A stretch of 64,000 nucleotides of DNA from Streptomyces alboflavus (lineage in GTDB: Bacteria > Actinomycetota > Actinomycetes > Streptomycetales > Streptomycetaceae): contig NZ_JNXT01000003.1 of the NCBI RefSeq assembly GCF_000716675.1, positions 62,001 to 126,000 of the forward strand. Reading direction: 5' to 3'. Within the stretch, counting starts at the first letter, position 1. Each line of letters opens with the position of its first letter. The notes under the pieces are model-generated. The model ran no database searches, was not told where the DNA came from, and saw nothing but the letters and a program-made list of their open reading frames with translations. Positions 35,782 through 44,515 of the stretch are shown one piece after another. A program made the translations under genes and the position numbers.

Positions 35782-36150
35782 GTGCGGATCGGTGAACTCG
35801 CGGCTGCGACCGGCGTGAGCGTGCGGGCGCTGCGGTACTACGAGGAGCAGGACCTGCTGGTCGCGAACCGCAGCCCCAGCGGCCAACGCCACTATCCGGA
35901 CACGGCTGTCGAGCGCGTCCAGCTGATCCAGCAGCTGTACGCGGCCGGGCTCGCGAGCAAAACCGTCGTGAAGGTGCTGCCCTGCATCGAGACCGAAGAG
36001 GTGGCCCCGCAGATCCTGGAACTGCTGCGCGCCGAACGTGCCCGCATCGACGAGCAGATCACCGGCATGCTGGAGACCAGGGACCGCCTCGACGCGGCCA
36101 TCACCGCGGCGAGTGAGGCCCGGGGCGACGGCCGCTCCTGCCCGCGCTGA
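35782..36150 (+). CDS. MerR family transcriptional regulator
   Basis: 122 residues. The N-terminal winged helix (RIGELAAATGVSVRALRYYEEQDLL, residues 2-26) is followed by a long dimerisation helix (LLRAERARIDEQITGMLETRDRLDAAI). A single Cys sits in VLPCIETEE. GTG 35782 is preferred because the GGAGGAGGGG block at 35768-35776 is well spaced and the HTH begins at once; the frame is open upstream to 35686. Divergent from the OYE gene; expected to sense an electrophile or redox signal and activate it through the 20-bp-spacer promoter. Confidence 0.88.
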   Translation: MRIGELAAATGVSVRALRYYEEQDLLVANRSPSGQRHYPDTAVERVQLIQQLYAAGLASKTVVKVLPCIETEEVAPQILELLRAERARIDEQITGMLETRDRLDAAITAASEARGDGRSCPR

Positions 36151-36176
36151 GGACGCGCCGGGTCCTCGCGGGGCCG

Positions 36177-36195
36177 GTGCGCGTGCCGGGCGCAC
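36177..36195. terminator. Possible bidirectional hairpin between convergent genes
   Basis: GTGCGC (36177-36182) and GCGCAC (36190-36195) with a 7-nt loop between the stops of the MerR gene and the transporter gene. Short stem and no T tract, so only tentative. Confidence 0.3.
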
Positions 36196-36204
36196 GGGCG
36201 CCTC

Positions 36205-37464
36205 TCAGGTGCCGAGCACCCGAAGCGACACCCACAGCGCGAGGGTGGACACAAGGAGGGCGGCGGGGACGGTCAGAAGCCCGAGAACGGTGAACTCCCT
36301 GAGCCGGACGTCGTGCTCGTGGTGATGGGTGATGCGGCGCCAGAGCAGCGTGGCGAGGGAGCCCGCGTAGGTGAGGTTGGGGCCGATGTTGACCCCGATG
36401 AGGACGGCGAGGACCGCGCCGGGGCCGGAGGCGGCGGCGATCGGGGTGAGCGCGAGCACGGCGGGCAGGTTGTTGATGAGGTTCGCGAGGACGGCGGCGA
36501 GCGCGGCGGTGCCGAGGAGCGCGGGCAGGGACGTGCCGTCGGGCAGGGCGTGGCCGAGCGCGTCGCCGAGGCCGTTGTCGACGACGGCACGGACGACGAC
36601 CCCGAGGGCCAGGACGAACGCCAGGAACGGCAGGCCCGCGGAGCGGACGATCGCCGTCGGCGTGGTGTGCCGCCGGGCCAGCGCGCGCACCGCCATCACG
36701 GCGGCGCCGGCCGCCGCCGCCCAGGCCGGATCGACGTCGGCCGCGGAGGCCACGGCGAACCCGGCGAGCGTCGCGGCGACGGTCACCAGCGCGAACAGCG
36801 GCACCTCCGGGCGCTCGTCGGCCCCGTCGTCGGCGGTGGGCGCGTCCAGGTCGGCCGCGAAGTAGCGGCGGAACACGACGTACTCGACGGCGATCGCGGC
36901 CACCCAGGGAAGCAGCATCAGGAGCGCGAAGCGGGTGAACGACAGGCCCGTCGCGGTGAACGCGAGCAGGTTCGTCAGGTTCGACACCGGGAGCAGCAGG
37001 GACGCCGTGTTCGACAGGTGCGCGCAGGCGTAGGCGTGCGGCCTCGCGGAGGTGCCCATGCGGGTGGCCGTGGCGAACACCACCGGGGTCAGCAGGACCA
37101 CCGTCGCGTCCAGGCTGAGCGCGGCGGTCACGACCGACGCGAGGGCGAACACCGAGCCGAGCAGCCGCCGCGGCCGATGCCGGGCCCAGCGGGCCGTCCA
37201 GGTGCCGCACGCCCGGAACAGCCCCTCGTCGTCGCACAGCTTGGCGAGCACGAGGACCGCGGCGAGGAAGCCGATCACCGGCCCGAGCCGGGCCGCCTCG
37301 TCGCGCACGTCGTCCAGCGGGATCGCCCCCGTGACGACGACGAGTGCGGCGGCGGGCACGGCGAACACCGCCTCCGGCCGCCCGAAGGGACGGACCACTG
37401 CGCACACCAGGACGACGATCAGGGCGGCGACGGACAGGGACTCGAGGAGCATGACCTCGATCAT
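36205..37464 (-). CDS. ArsB/NhaD-type ion transporter
   Basis: 419 residues, about 11-12 hydrophobic segments, with LSLDATVVLLTPVVFATA and HLSNTASLLLPVSNLTNLLAF in the first half and ANLINNLPAVLALTPIAAA / GVNIGPNLTYAGSLATLLW in the second: the paired NTxNxL-like repeats of the ArsB/NhaD (ion transporter) superfamily. It exports anions such as arsenite or works as a Na+/H+-type antiporter; the substrate is not evident. No arsR or arsC is beside it. An acidic cytoplasmic loop (ADLDAPTADDGADE) divides the halves. Start ATG 37464; a second ATG five codons in is possible. Confidence 0.85.
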   Translation of the reverse strand: MIEVMLLESLSVAALIVVLVCAVVRPFGRPEAVFAVPAAALVVVTGAIPLDDVRDEAARLGPVIGFLAAVLVLAKLCDDEGLFRACGTWTARWARHRPRRLLGSVFALASVVTAALSLDATVVLLTPVVFATATRMGTSARPHAYACAHLSNTASLLLPVSNLTNLLAFTATGLSFTRFALLMLLPWVAAIAVEYVVFRRYFAADLDAPTADDGADERPEVPLFALVTVAATLAGFAVASAADVDPAWAAAAGAAVMAVRALARRHTTPTAIVRSAGLPFLAFVLALGVVVRAVVDNGLGDALGHALPDGTSLPALLGTAALAAVLANLINNLPAVLALTPIAAASGPGAVLAVLIGVNIGPNLTYAGSLATLLWRRITHHHEHDVRLREFTVLGLLTVPAALLVSTLALWVSLRVLGT

Positions 37465-37519
37465 TCACGGTCCCCGGGCCGGACCCGGACACCACCCCGG
37501 AGTAAGTAGAGCGCTCGAT

Positions 37520-38660
37520 TCAGTCGAGGCCTCGTTCCTGCCGGAAGCGTGCAAGACCCTCCGCGAGGTCGACGACCGGCTCGGGGTAGTCGAACCGGGC
37601 CCGGTCCAGGCCGGTGAGCTTCCACGGCTCGTGCACCGCGGCGCCGTCGAGCTCCGCAAGCTCGGGAACCCAGCGGCGTACGTACGTCCCGTCCGGGTCG
37701 TGGCGCTTGCCCTGGAGCACAGGGTTGAGGACGCGGTTCGGGCGGGTGTCGTTGCCGGTGCCCGCCGTCTACTGCCAGTTGAGCTGGTTCGCGGCGATGT
37801 CGCCGTCGACCAGGTGGCGCAGGAAGTGGCGGGAGCACCTGGTGGTGGAAGTCCCGCCAGCACAACTGGCGTACGAACGCGTCCGGACCCGGCCCGTCCT
37901 TCTTCCCCACGCGGTGGACGAGTTCCACGGCCGAGAGCGTGCCGAAGTGCAGATGCGGGGAGAGCCGTGAGGTCAGGTCGCCCGCCAGATCGTCGTGGCC
38001 GTCCGCGTAGCTCGCGACCGCCGAACGCAGCCACGCCGTGAGCCCGGCCCGCGCCACGGCCTCACCGCCGGGCGGCACACCCGGCGACACCTCCCGTACG
38101 TCGGCGCGCGCCGGCACCCGCTCGGAGGCGAGGCCGGACGGGACGCGGACGGTGCGCGGGGCGGCGACGACATCCCGCACACCCTGCTGCGACCAGCGCC
38201 TGAAATAGGGCGTGAACACGGCGAAGTGGTCGCCTCCCGCCGGAGTCACCGCGCCCGGCGCGACGGCCGTCACCACACAGTCGTGGACGGTGAGGGCACA
38301 GCCGCGCTCCGCGAGGGCGGCCCGCAGCCGCCGCTCCCTGGCCTGCGCGAAGCCTGTGGCCCCCGCCGCCATGTGCACCGACCCGGCGCCCGTCTCCGCG
38401 ACCACGGCTCCGACCTGCTCCACCACGTCCCCGGACCGCACGACCAGGTGCCCGCCGCGCTCGCGCAGGGCCTCGTCCAGTGCCGTCAGGCTGTCGGCCA
38501 GGAAGGCGAGGCGGTTGGGCGCGGCGAACCCCGCGGCGTCGACGCGGTCGTCCCGCACGAACAGCGGCACCACCTCGTCCGCCTCGTTGAGCGCGGCGCG
38601 CAGCGGGGGATGGTCGTGCAGCCGGAGGTCGGACGTGAACAGCACGATCGAGGCGTTCAT
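37520..38660 (-). pseudogene. phr: Deoxyribodipyrimidine photolyase, degenerate
   Basis: Begins well (ATG 38660 after AGGAG) with the antenna-binding domain SIVLFTSDLRLHDHPPL and continues to the FAD domain start (LSPHLHFGTLSAVEL...VRQLCWRDFHHQVL). At about 37830 it jumps, out of frame, to RHFLRHLVDGDIAANQLNWQ, omitting roughly 85 residues of FAD-binding core. A TAG stop follows at 37770-37768 where the family has Trp, and the remaining C-terminus (GTGNDTRPNRVLNPVLQGKRHDPDGTYVRRWVPEL...) runs to a stop at 37520. Deletion, frameshift and nonsense codon together make this a real pseudogene rather than one read error. Light-dependent repair of cyclobutane dimers would be lost unless another copy exists. 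Confidence 0.88.
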
Positions 38661-38676
38661 GGCGCTACTCCTGGGA

Positions 38677-38774
38677 GGGCGGTACATCGGGCGGTACTTC
38701 GGGCGGGGCGCGGCAGCGGGCGCTGACGGCGTACGATCACCTGCCGCTCAGTCTCTCCGCAAAGGTCCTCGCCC
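38677..38774. promoter_or_regulatory. Divergent intergenic region (photolyase/cbiZ)
   Basis: Contains a tandem repeat of GGGCGGTACWTC at 38677-38706 and a TACGAT box near 38727 that could serve cbiZ. Nothing firmer can be said. Confidence 0.3.
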
Positions 38775-39566
38775 GTGCCCTCCGCCATACCGAGTCCCGC
38801 GACGCGACGTCCCGCGACGCAATCCGGCCTGCCCTCTCCGGAGAGGGGCCTGTTGGCTCCGGAGACGCGTACGAGGGATGAAGACGGGGAGCGGCTGCGG
38901 GCGTTGTTGTGGCGTGCCGGGCCGGGCTGGCGGATGGTCAGCAGCGCCGTCCTCGGCGGCGGCATCGGGGAGCGCTCCTGGGTGCTCAACGCGCAGGTCT
39001 CGCACGGCTATCGGCGCACCGACCCGGAGCGGCACCTCGCGGAACTCGCGCGCGCGGCGGGAGCCGAAGGGCCCGGCGTCGGCCTGATGACCGCCGCCGA
39101 CGTGTCCGCCTTCGCCCACGCCGACGACGGCGGTGTCGAGGCCGTCGTGACCGCGGGCATCAGGGTGCGCGGCTGGGCGGCCGCCCCGGACGAGGGGTCC
39201 CTGGTCCTGGCGCGGCCCGGCACGATCAACATCGTCGTGGCGCTGCCGGTGGCCCTGACCGACGCGGCGCTCGTGAACGCCGTCGCCACCGCCACGGAGG
39301 CCAAGGTGCAGGCACTCCTTGACGCCTCCCACGACTGCTCGGGCACACCCACGGACGCGGTGTGCGTGGCCGCGCGCGTGCCGCGTGCCGGGGACGAGAC
39401 GCACGCCTTCGCCGGGCCGAGGTCGCTGTGGGGCGCACGGCTCGCCCGGGCCGTCCACCGGGCTGTGCTCACCGCGAGCTGCTCGCCGGGGGCGCCCCAG
39501 TCCCGCCCCTTCCCGAACTGGGGCTCCGCCCCAGACCCCGCTCCTCAATCTCCCCCAAGCTCTTAA
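38775..39566 (+). CDS. cbiZ: Adenosylcobinamide amidohydrolase CbiZ
   Basis: 263 residues. Family core from about residue 45: MVSSAVLGGGIGERSWVLNAQV, VGLMTAADV, PGTINIVVALPVALTDAALVNAVATATEAKVQALLD, GTPTDAVCVAAR and FAGPRSLWGARLARAVHRAV. CbiZ hydrolyses the aminopropanol amide of adenosylcobinamide to give cobyrate during cobamide salvage. The start is GTG 38775. The last 27 residues (SCSPGAPQSRPFPNWG...) are encoded by the left arm of an intergenic inverted repeat, so the ancestral stop has been lost or displaced. No other cobalamin gene lies nearby. Confidence 0.88.
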   Translation: MPSAIPSPATRRPATQSGLPSPERGLLAPETRTRDEDGERLRALLWRAGPGWRMVSSAVLGGGIGERSWVLNAQVSHGYRRTDPERHLAELARAAGAEGPGVGLMTAADVSAFAHADDGGVEAVVTAGIRVRGWAAAPDEGSLVLARPGTINIVVALPVALTDAALVNAVATATEAKVQALLDASHDCSGTPTDAVCVAARVPRAGDETHAFAGPRSLWGARLARAVHRAVLTASCSPGAPQSRPFPNWGSAPDPAPQSPPSS

Positions 39567-39705
39567 GGAGCAGGGGGGACCCCATGAGGGGCTGGATATG
39601 TCGCCGCTGCGGCACCGTTTTAGCCCGTCCGGCGATTGAGGACGAGGCGCGAAGCGCCGATACGGGGTCCGGGGCGGAGCCCCGGTTTCGGGAAGGGGCG
39701 GGACT
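39499..39705. repeat. Inverted-repeat intergenic element (MITE/REP-like)
   Basis: Arms of about 42 bp, 39499-39540 and 39663-39705, are imperfect reverse complements (AGTCCCGCCCCTTCCCGA... against ...TCGGGAAGGGGCGGGACT). The 120-nt centre contains CCGTCCGGCGATTGAGGAC and a small GGCGCGAAGCGCC hairpin. From memory, such blocks recur between Streptomyces genes. It invades the 3' end of cbiZ. Confidence 0.75.
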
Positions 39706-39801
39706 GGGGAATGCCCCGCAGGGCCCTCAACCCCCGCCGCAACCTCAAAGTCCCCGCCCCGCCTCCCCGCCGATGTCAGTACCCCCTGCGAACGTGGACG
39801 C

Positions 39802-40185
39802 ATGACCACCACCACGCGCGCCGCACCCGGCGACCTGGTCGCGGCCCTGCGACTGCCGGTGTGGAACACCCTGTCCGCACGCGCCGAAGCCCTGCGCCGG
39901 GACCTGCCGCCCCGCCCCGCCGCCCCGGCCGGACACTTCGCGTGGCTGCGTTCCCTCACCCCGGAGCAGGCCAGGGACGCGGCTCTCCTGGACCATCTCG
40001 ACGCCCTCTGCGGACACCTCGACGGAAAGCCCGCCCTCGGCTACGCCCCCGACGATCCCCTGCCGGAGGCCGCCCTGGAGGCAGCCGAGGGCTTCAACCC
40101 GCAGCTGACCGCGCTCATCACCCGCTTTCGGGCGGCCCGCGACGCCGAGTCCGCCGACCGCTCCGCGCGGGCGGAGGGGCCGTAA
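39802..40185 (+). CDS. Hypothetical protein
   Basis: 127 residues, ATG 39802 a few bases after the repeat element. Mostly helical and acidic in the second half; LRLPVWNTLSARAEALRRDL and [31 protein letters not shown] are its most structured parts. No signal peptide or membrane segment, no family recognised. Codon use is typical of the neighbours, which supports a real gene. No clear Shine-Dalgarno sequence. Confidence 0.55.
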   Translation: MTTTTRAAPGDLVAALRLPVWNTLSARAEALRRDLPPRPAAPAGHFAWLRSLTPEQARDAALLDHLDALCGHLDGKPALGYAPDDPLPEAALEAAEGFNPQLTALITRFRAARDAESADRSARAEGP

Positions 40186-40275
40186 TCCGTGGCTCGATTG
40201 GCTCGAATGGAGTGGAACTGGCCCACGGGGTGGAGGTTTTCTGGTGGGGCGGCTGCAGGAGGAGGAAATCCGGCC

Positions 40276-41610
40276 ATGAGCATGACGAAAATACCGGGAC
40301 CCGAGCCCCGGCCGGACGGTGGCGTGGGCGCCGTCACGGAGGCGGGCGGGCTGCACGCGTACCAACTGCGGCTGCACGCCGAGTACGGCCCCGTGGTGCG
40401 GTTCCAGCTGCCCGGCGCGGAGACGGCCGTGTCCGTCGCCGACCCCGTGCTCCTCGAAGCCACCGCGCACCTCAACGAACGCCCTGACCGGCTGTTCGAG
40501 TTCCTCGCCCCGCTCTGCGAGGCCGACAACCTCCAGGTACTCCCGGCCGCCCAGCACACACCGTGGCGACGGATCCTGCTCTCGGTGTTCGCCGGACGCC
40601 CCTCCCACGAACGGCACTTCGCGACCTTCACCGAGCTGACGGCCGACCTCGCCGACGACTGGGCCGCGCGGGCCGACGGCGAGCCCGTCGAACTCCAGAA
40701 GGACCTCACCGCCCTGACCCTGCGGATGATCTGCGCGTACGCCCTCGGGGGCAGCGGCGCCGCCGACCCCGACAGCGTCATCACCGCGTTCGAGGACGTC
40801 CTCACCGAGTACCTGGGACGGCTCTACGAAGTCCCGGTCCCCGGCACCCAGGAGGAGCGCGCCGAGCGGGCCGAGGCGGCCCTGGCGCAGCTGCGCACGA
40901 CGGTCGACCAGGTGGTCGCGGCGCACCGCTCCGACAGCCGCGCCGACCGCAGCGATCTGATCGGGGCGCTCCTCGAGGCCGGCGAACCGCCCGCGCGGAT
41001 CCGTGACACCGTCATGGTGACCCTCCTCGCCGCCCACCACACCACGGGCGTGGCCGTCTCCTGGACCCTGCACCTGCTCGCACGCCACCCCGACGTGACC
41101 GCGCGCGTCACCGACGAACTGGACCACGTGCTCGGCGACCGCGCCGCGCCCGACTACGCCGACCTGCGCCGGCTCACGTACCTGGACATGGTCCTCAAGG
41201 AGTCGATGCGGCTCTATCCGCCAGGGCCCTACGGCGCGCGCGAGACCACCGACGCCCTCGTCGTCGGCGACTACGAGATCCCCGCCGGGGCGACGGTCTT
41301 CTACCCCTTCTGGGCCGTCCACATGAACCCCGGGCACTGGCCCGAGCCGGAGCGGTTCGACCCCGGGCGGTTCACGCCCGAGGAGATCGCGAAGCGGCCG
41401 CGGCTCGCCCACATTCCCTTCGGCATCGGCCCGCGCAGCTGCGAGGGCGCGAACCTGGCCGTGGTCGAGGCCCAACTGATCCTCGCCGTCCTGCTCAAAC
41501 GCTTCCGGTTCCGGCCCGTGCCGGGCCACGAGGTGACGCCGGTCGAGCGGTTCGTGCTCTGGGCGGCCGACGACATCCGGATGCTGGTGAGCCCGCGCGT
41601 CCCGGCGTAG
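40276..41610 (+). CDS. Cytochrome P450
   Basis: 444 residues. Heme-binding loop FGIGPRSCEG with the axial Cys389 (codon 41440-41442), ExxR in KESMRLYPPGP, PERF signature in PEPERFDPGRF, and I-helix LLAAHHTTGVAVSW with the acid/threonine pair partly altered. The PERF/FDPxRF context resembles class-II-like bacterial P450s more than the short CYP107 type. Start ATG 40276 after GGAGGA at 40261; an ATG two codons in is possible. It sits 53 nt before an AraC regulator and an O-methyltransferase, probably one operon, so it may hydroxylate a small molecule that is then methylated. No ferredoxin is beside it. Confidence 0.9.
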   Translation: MSMTKIPGPEPRPDGGVGAVTEAGGLHAYQLRLHAEYGPVVRFQLPGAETAVSVADPVLLEATAHLNERPDRLFEFLAPLCEADNLQVLPAAQHTPWRRILLSVFAGRPSHERHFATFTELTADLADDWAARADGEPVELQKDLTALTLRMICAYALGGSGAADPDSVITAFEDVLTEYLGRLYEVPVPGTQEERAERAEAALAQLRTTVDQVVAAHRSDSRADRSDLIGALLEAGEPPARIRDTVMVTLLAAHHTTGVAVSWTLHLLARHPDVTARVTDELDHVLGDRAAPDYADLRRLTYLDMVLKESMRLYPPGPYGARETTDALVVGDYEIPAGATVFYPFWAVHMNPGHWPEPERFDPGRFTPEEIAKRPRLAHIPFGIGPRSCEGANLAVVEAQLILAVLLKRFRFRPVPGHEVTPVERFVLWAADDIRMLVSPRVPA

Positions 41611-41663
41611 GACGGGGAACATTCGTCCAAGACGAGCCGGCGCGAACCGGCCAGGGTGGGGGC

Positions 41664-42698
41664 ATGTACGGCGACGACTCCGAAGGCGGCGGTGACCTCG
41701 AAGGCGGCTGGGACACCGTCCTGCCCGTCGGCGGAACCGCGGTGCGCGGGGTGCACGTGGCCGGGTACCACTCCCACCCGGGCGGACGCCTCGACATGCG
41801 CGTGCTCCCGCAGCCGTTCGTGACCGTCGTCCTCGGCTTCGGCGACGCCCTGCTGCACATCGAGGGCGGCTCGGGCCGGGCGGCCCTGCCCGGCCTCGTC
41901 GCCGGTCCCGTGCCCGGGCCGACCCGCATCCGCTCCGGGCGGTTCTCCTGCGTCGAGCTGCGCCTCTCGCCCCTGGCCGCCTACGCGCTCATGGACACCG
42001 CGCCCGCCGACCTCCAGGGGGCCGTGACCGGCCTGGAGGCGCCGTGGGGAGCGCCGGGGCGGCGGCTCGGCGAACGGATCGCCGGCGCCGGGGACTGGCC
42101 GGAGCGGTTCGCCCTCGTCGACCGGTTCCTCGTCGAACGGGCGGCGCGGGCGCCGACGGCGGACGCTGAGGTGGCCGCGAGCTGGGCGGCCATCGTCGCC
42201 CGGCAGGGCCGGGTGCGGATCGGCGACCTGGCGGTCGCGTGCGGGTGGAGCCGCAAGCGGCTGTGGGCCAGATTCACCGCCCAGGTCGGCCTCACCCCCA
42301 AACGCGCGGCGATGCTCGTCCGCTTCCACGGCGCGGCCCGCCGCCTGCGCGCGGGCGCGGACGTCGCCGAGGCCGCGCTGGCGTGCGGATACGTCGACCA
42401 GTCCCACCTCCACCGCGAGGTGCGCGAGTTCACCGGGTGCACCCCGGGTGCGCTGGTACGGCTGGCCACCTCCGCCGACGTCGACGTCGACGTCGATGTC
42501 GATGTCGATGTCGACGGTGACGGTGACGCTCCTGCGCGAGCCGCTCACCGGGTCGACACCGGCACACATCCCGGGACACAGCCGACCCACCTGGCGAAGC
42601 AGCCGACCCAGCCGGCCAAGCAACCGACCCACCCTGGCCAAGCACCCGACTCATCCGGCTCAGCAGCGACCCACCTGGCGAAAGGAAAGACACAGTGA
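41664..42698 (+). CDS. AraC family transcriptional regulator with repetitive tail
   Basis: 344 residues. An N-terminal cupin-like sensor half is followed by the double HTH (residues about 178-265): VRIGDLAVACGWSRKRLWARFTAQVGLTP and ADVAEAALACGYVDQSHLHREVREFTGCTPGALVR. The family normally ends here (about 42460). The remaining 75 residues are low complexity: a run of Val-Asp dipeptides, then THLAKQPTQPAKQPTHPG-type repeats, which look like read-through into repeat DNA. Its TGA overlaps the next gene's GTG by 4 nt. Likely regulator of its own operon. Confidence 0.88.
   Translation: MYGDDSEGGGDLEGGWDTVLPVGGTAVRGVHVAGYHSHPGGRLDMRVLPQPFVTVVLGFGDALLHIEGGSGRAALPGLVAGPVPGPTRIRSGRFSCVELRLSPLAAYALMDTAPADLQGAVTGLEAPWGAPGRRLGERIAGAGDWPERFALVDRFLVERAARAPTADAEVAASWAAIVARQGRVRIGDLAVACGWSRKRLWARFTAQVGLTPKRAAMLVRFHGAARRLRAGADVAEAALACGYVDQSHLHREVREFTGCTPGALVRLATSADVDVDVDVDVDVDGDGDAPARAAHRVDTGTHPGTQPTHLAKQPTQPAKQPTHPGQAPDSSGSAATHLAKGKTQ
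42477..42690 (+). repeat. Coding tandem repeats at the 3' end of the AraC gene
   Basis: Six copies of the hexamer GAYGTC (42477-42512) plus GACGGT units, encoding alternating Asp-Val, followed (about 42575-42690) by degenerate 21-24-nt units around CCGACCCACCTGGCGAAG. Both are multiples of three or near it and stay open into the next gene. Confidence 0.75.
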
Positions 42699-43747
42699 CG
42701 AACGACGAGGCCCGGCAGGCCCTGCCCGACGACGCGCGCTTGGTCATCGAGTACGCCTTCGGCGGCGTGGCGGCGCAGACGATGCGCGCGGCCCTGCGGC
42801 TCCGCGTGGTCGAGCTGATCGGCGGCAAGGAGATGACGGCGGACGACGTGGCCGCCGAGGTGGCCGCGGCCCCGCAGTCCATGGCGAGGCTGCTGCGCGC
42901 CCTGGCCAGCATGGGCCTGCTGAAGGAACGCGCCGCGGGCACCTTCGCCGTCACGCCCGCAGGAGCCCTGCTCGACCCCGCGCGCCCCGGCTCCCTCGCG
43001 TCCATCGCCCGGATGTTCACCGACCCGATGATGCTGCGGGGCTGGGAGCAGCTGGACGACAGCGTCCGCACCGGCGAGGTCGCCTTCGACAAGGTCTTCG
43101 GGACGGACTTCTTCGGTCATCTGAAGCAACACCCCGACCTGTCGGCCGAGTTCAACACGGCGATGAGCCAGGGCACCCGGCAGACAGCCGCGGCACTGCC
43201 GGGCGCCGTCGACTTCGGACGGTTCAAGACGGTCATGGACATCGGCGGCGGTGACGGCACGCTGCTCAGCGCCGTGCTGCGGGAGCACCCGGCCGTCACC
43301 GGCGTCATCTACGACACCGAGGAGGGCCTGGCGCAGGCCCCGGCGACCCTGAGCAAGGACGGTCTCACCGACCGATGTTCGCTGGTGGCAGGGGACTTCT
43401 TCCGCTCGGTGCCCGAGGGCGCCGACCTGCACATGATGAAGAGCATCGTCCACGACTGGTCGGACGACCAGGTGGTGACGATCCTGAGCCACTGCCGCGC
43501 GGCCCTTCCGCCCGGCGGCCGCGTCCTGATCGTGGAGCCCGTCCTCTCCGAGATCGTCGACCCGGAGACCGCCGGGCGCATCTACCTGAGCGACCTGAAC
43601 ATGCTGGTGAACGTCGGCGGCAGGGAGCGCACCCGCGCGGAGTTCGAGGAGGTGTGCCGCCGCGCCGGACTCGCGGTCACGTCCGTCACACCGCTGCCGC
43701 AGGCCCCGCCGTTCCACGCCATCGAGGCCGAGGTCGCCGCGGACTGA
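42695..43747 (+). CDS. SAM-dependent O-methyltransferase (winged-helix, class I)
   Basis: 350 residues of the hydroxyneurosporene/TcmO/DnrK-like small-molecule O-methyltransferase family. An N-terminal winged-helix dimerisation domain (residues 10-100) precedes the Rossmann fold with SAM motif DIGGGDGTLL (Asp182). His253 in KSIVHDW is the usual catalytic base. GTG 42695 overlaps the AraC stop (GTGA), with GGAAAG just upstream, so it is translationally coupled. Together with the P450 it suggests a small tailoring or catabolic operon acting on a phenolic or polyketide substrate; it lies 13 kb from the PKS, so a link is only possible. Confidence 0.9.
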   Translation: MTNDEARQALPDDARLVIEYAFGGVAAQTMRAALRLRVVELIGGKEMTADDVAAEVAAAPQSMARLLRALASMGLLKERAAGTFAVTPAGALLDPARPGSLASIARMFTDPMMLRGWEQLDDSVRTGEVAFDKVFGTDFFGHLKQHPDLSAEFNTAMSQGTRQTAAALPGAVDFGRFKTVMDIGGGDGTLLSAVLREHPAVTGVIYDTEEGLAQAPATLSKDGLTDRCSLVAGDFFRSVPEGADLHMMKSIVHDWSDDQVVTILSHCRAALPPGGRVLIVEPVLSEIVDPETAGRIYLSDLNMLVNVGGRERTRAEFEEVCRRAGLAVTSVTPLPQAPPFHAIEAEVAAD

Positions 43748-43917
43748 CGACGCGGCAGGTCCGGCGGGTCAGGCAGGCCTGGCTGGGCAGGCCCGGCTGG
43801 TCGGGCAGATGCGGCCGGGCGGACGGATTCGGCGGCCCGGTCGAGCCGTGTCGCAGGCTGTGACGGCCACCGGAGCCTCCCGCGGGTCCGCCCCTTCGGT
43901 GGACCCACCGGGTACGT

Positions 43918-43943
43918 GGGGTCCGCGGGGTGCCGCGGACCCC
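43918..43943. terminator. Hairpin terminator after O-methyltransferase
   Basis: Perfect 11-bp stem GGGGTCCGCGG (43918-43928) / CCGCGGACCCC (43933-43943), loop GGTG, followed by TT. It stands between convergent genes and could serve both. The rest of 43748-44001 is GC-rich with GGCCGG/GGCAGG repeats and no gene. Confidence 0.6.
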
Positions 43944-44001
43944 TTGGCTCCACCCGGCAGGCCGGGCGCACCGGCCCCGCCTCGGCCGCGTGGCCCGTGA
44001 A

Positions 44002-44460
44002 CTAGCGGACGGGGAGCGGCAGGCGTCGCTCGCTCTCCGTCCGTGGGCCGAAGATGCGCCGCTCCGCCTCGCTGATCGGCACGTCGTTGATGCTGGCCTC
44101 GCGGCGTGCCATGAGCCCTTCCGCCGTGAACTCCCACAGCTCGTTGCCGTAGCTGCGCCACCACTGGCCGTCGAGGGTCTGGCACTCGTACTGGAAACGC
44201 ACGGCGATCCGCGGCCCGTGGAAGTCCCACAGCTCCTTGCGCAGCGCGTACTCGCCTTCGCGGGACCACTTGTCGCGCAGGAACGCGGTGATCTCGTCCC
44301 GGCCGACGAGGAAGCGGTCCCTGTTCCGCCAGACCGAGTCCACGGTGTACGCGAGTGCGACGCGCTCGGGGTCGCGGGTGTTCCAGGCGTCCTCGGCGGC
44401 CTGGACCTTCAACTGTGCCGTCTCCTCGTCGAACGGGGGGAACGGAGGGCGTGACGTCAT
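44002..44460 (-). CDS. DUF1348 / NTF2-like protein
   Basis: 152 residues with the DUF1348 pattern: [32 protein letters not shown]..., [50 protein letters not shown]. It is an alpha+beta NTF2/SnoaL-like fold whose substrate is unknown. Divergent from a TetR gene over two palindromes, so it is the probable regulatory target. Start ATG 44460. Confidence 0.88.
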   Translation of the reverse strand: MTSRPPFPPFDEETAQLKVQAAEDAWNTRDPERVALAYTVDSVWRNRDRFLVGRDEITAFLRDKWSREGEYALRKELWDFHGPRIAVRFQYECQTLDGQWWRSYGNELWEFTAEGLMARREASINDVPISEAERRIFGPRTESERRLPLPVR

Positions 44461-44515
44461 GTCGACTCCTTCATGTGCTCAAGCTGACCCTGGCGGCCAT
44501 GCTGACCAGGAGGTG

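Noticed and set aside
43748..44001. Small genes in the GC-rich stretch after the O-methyltransferase
   Set aside because: Only Pro/Gly/Arg low-complexity frames; the stretch is better explained by hairpins and short repeats.
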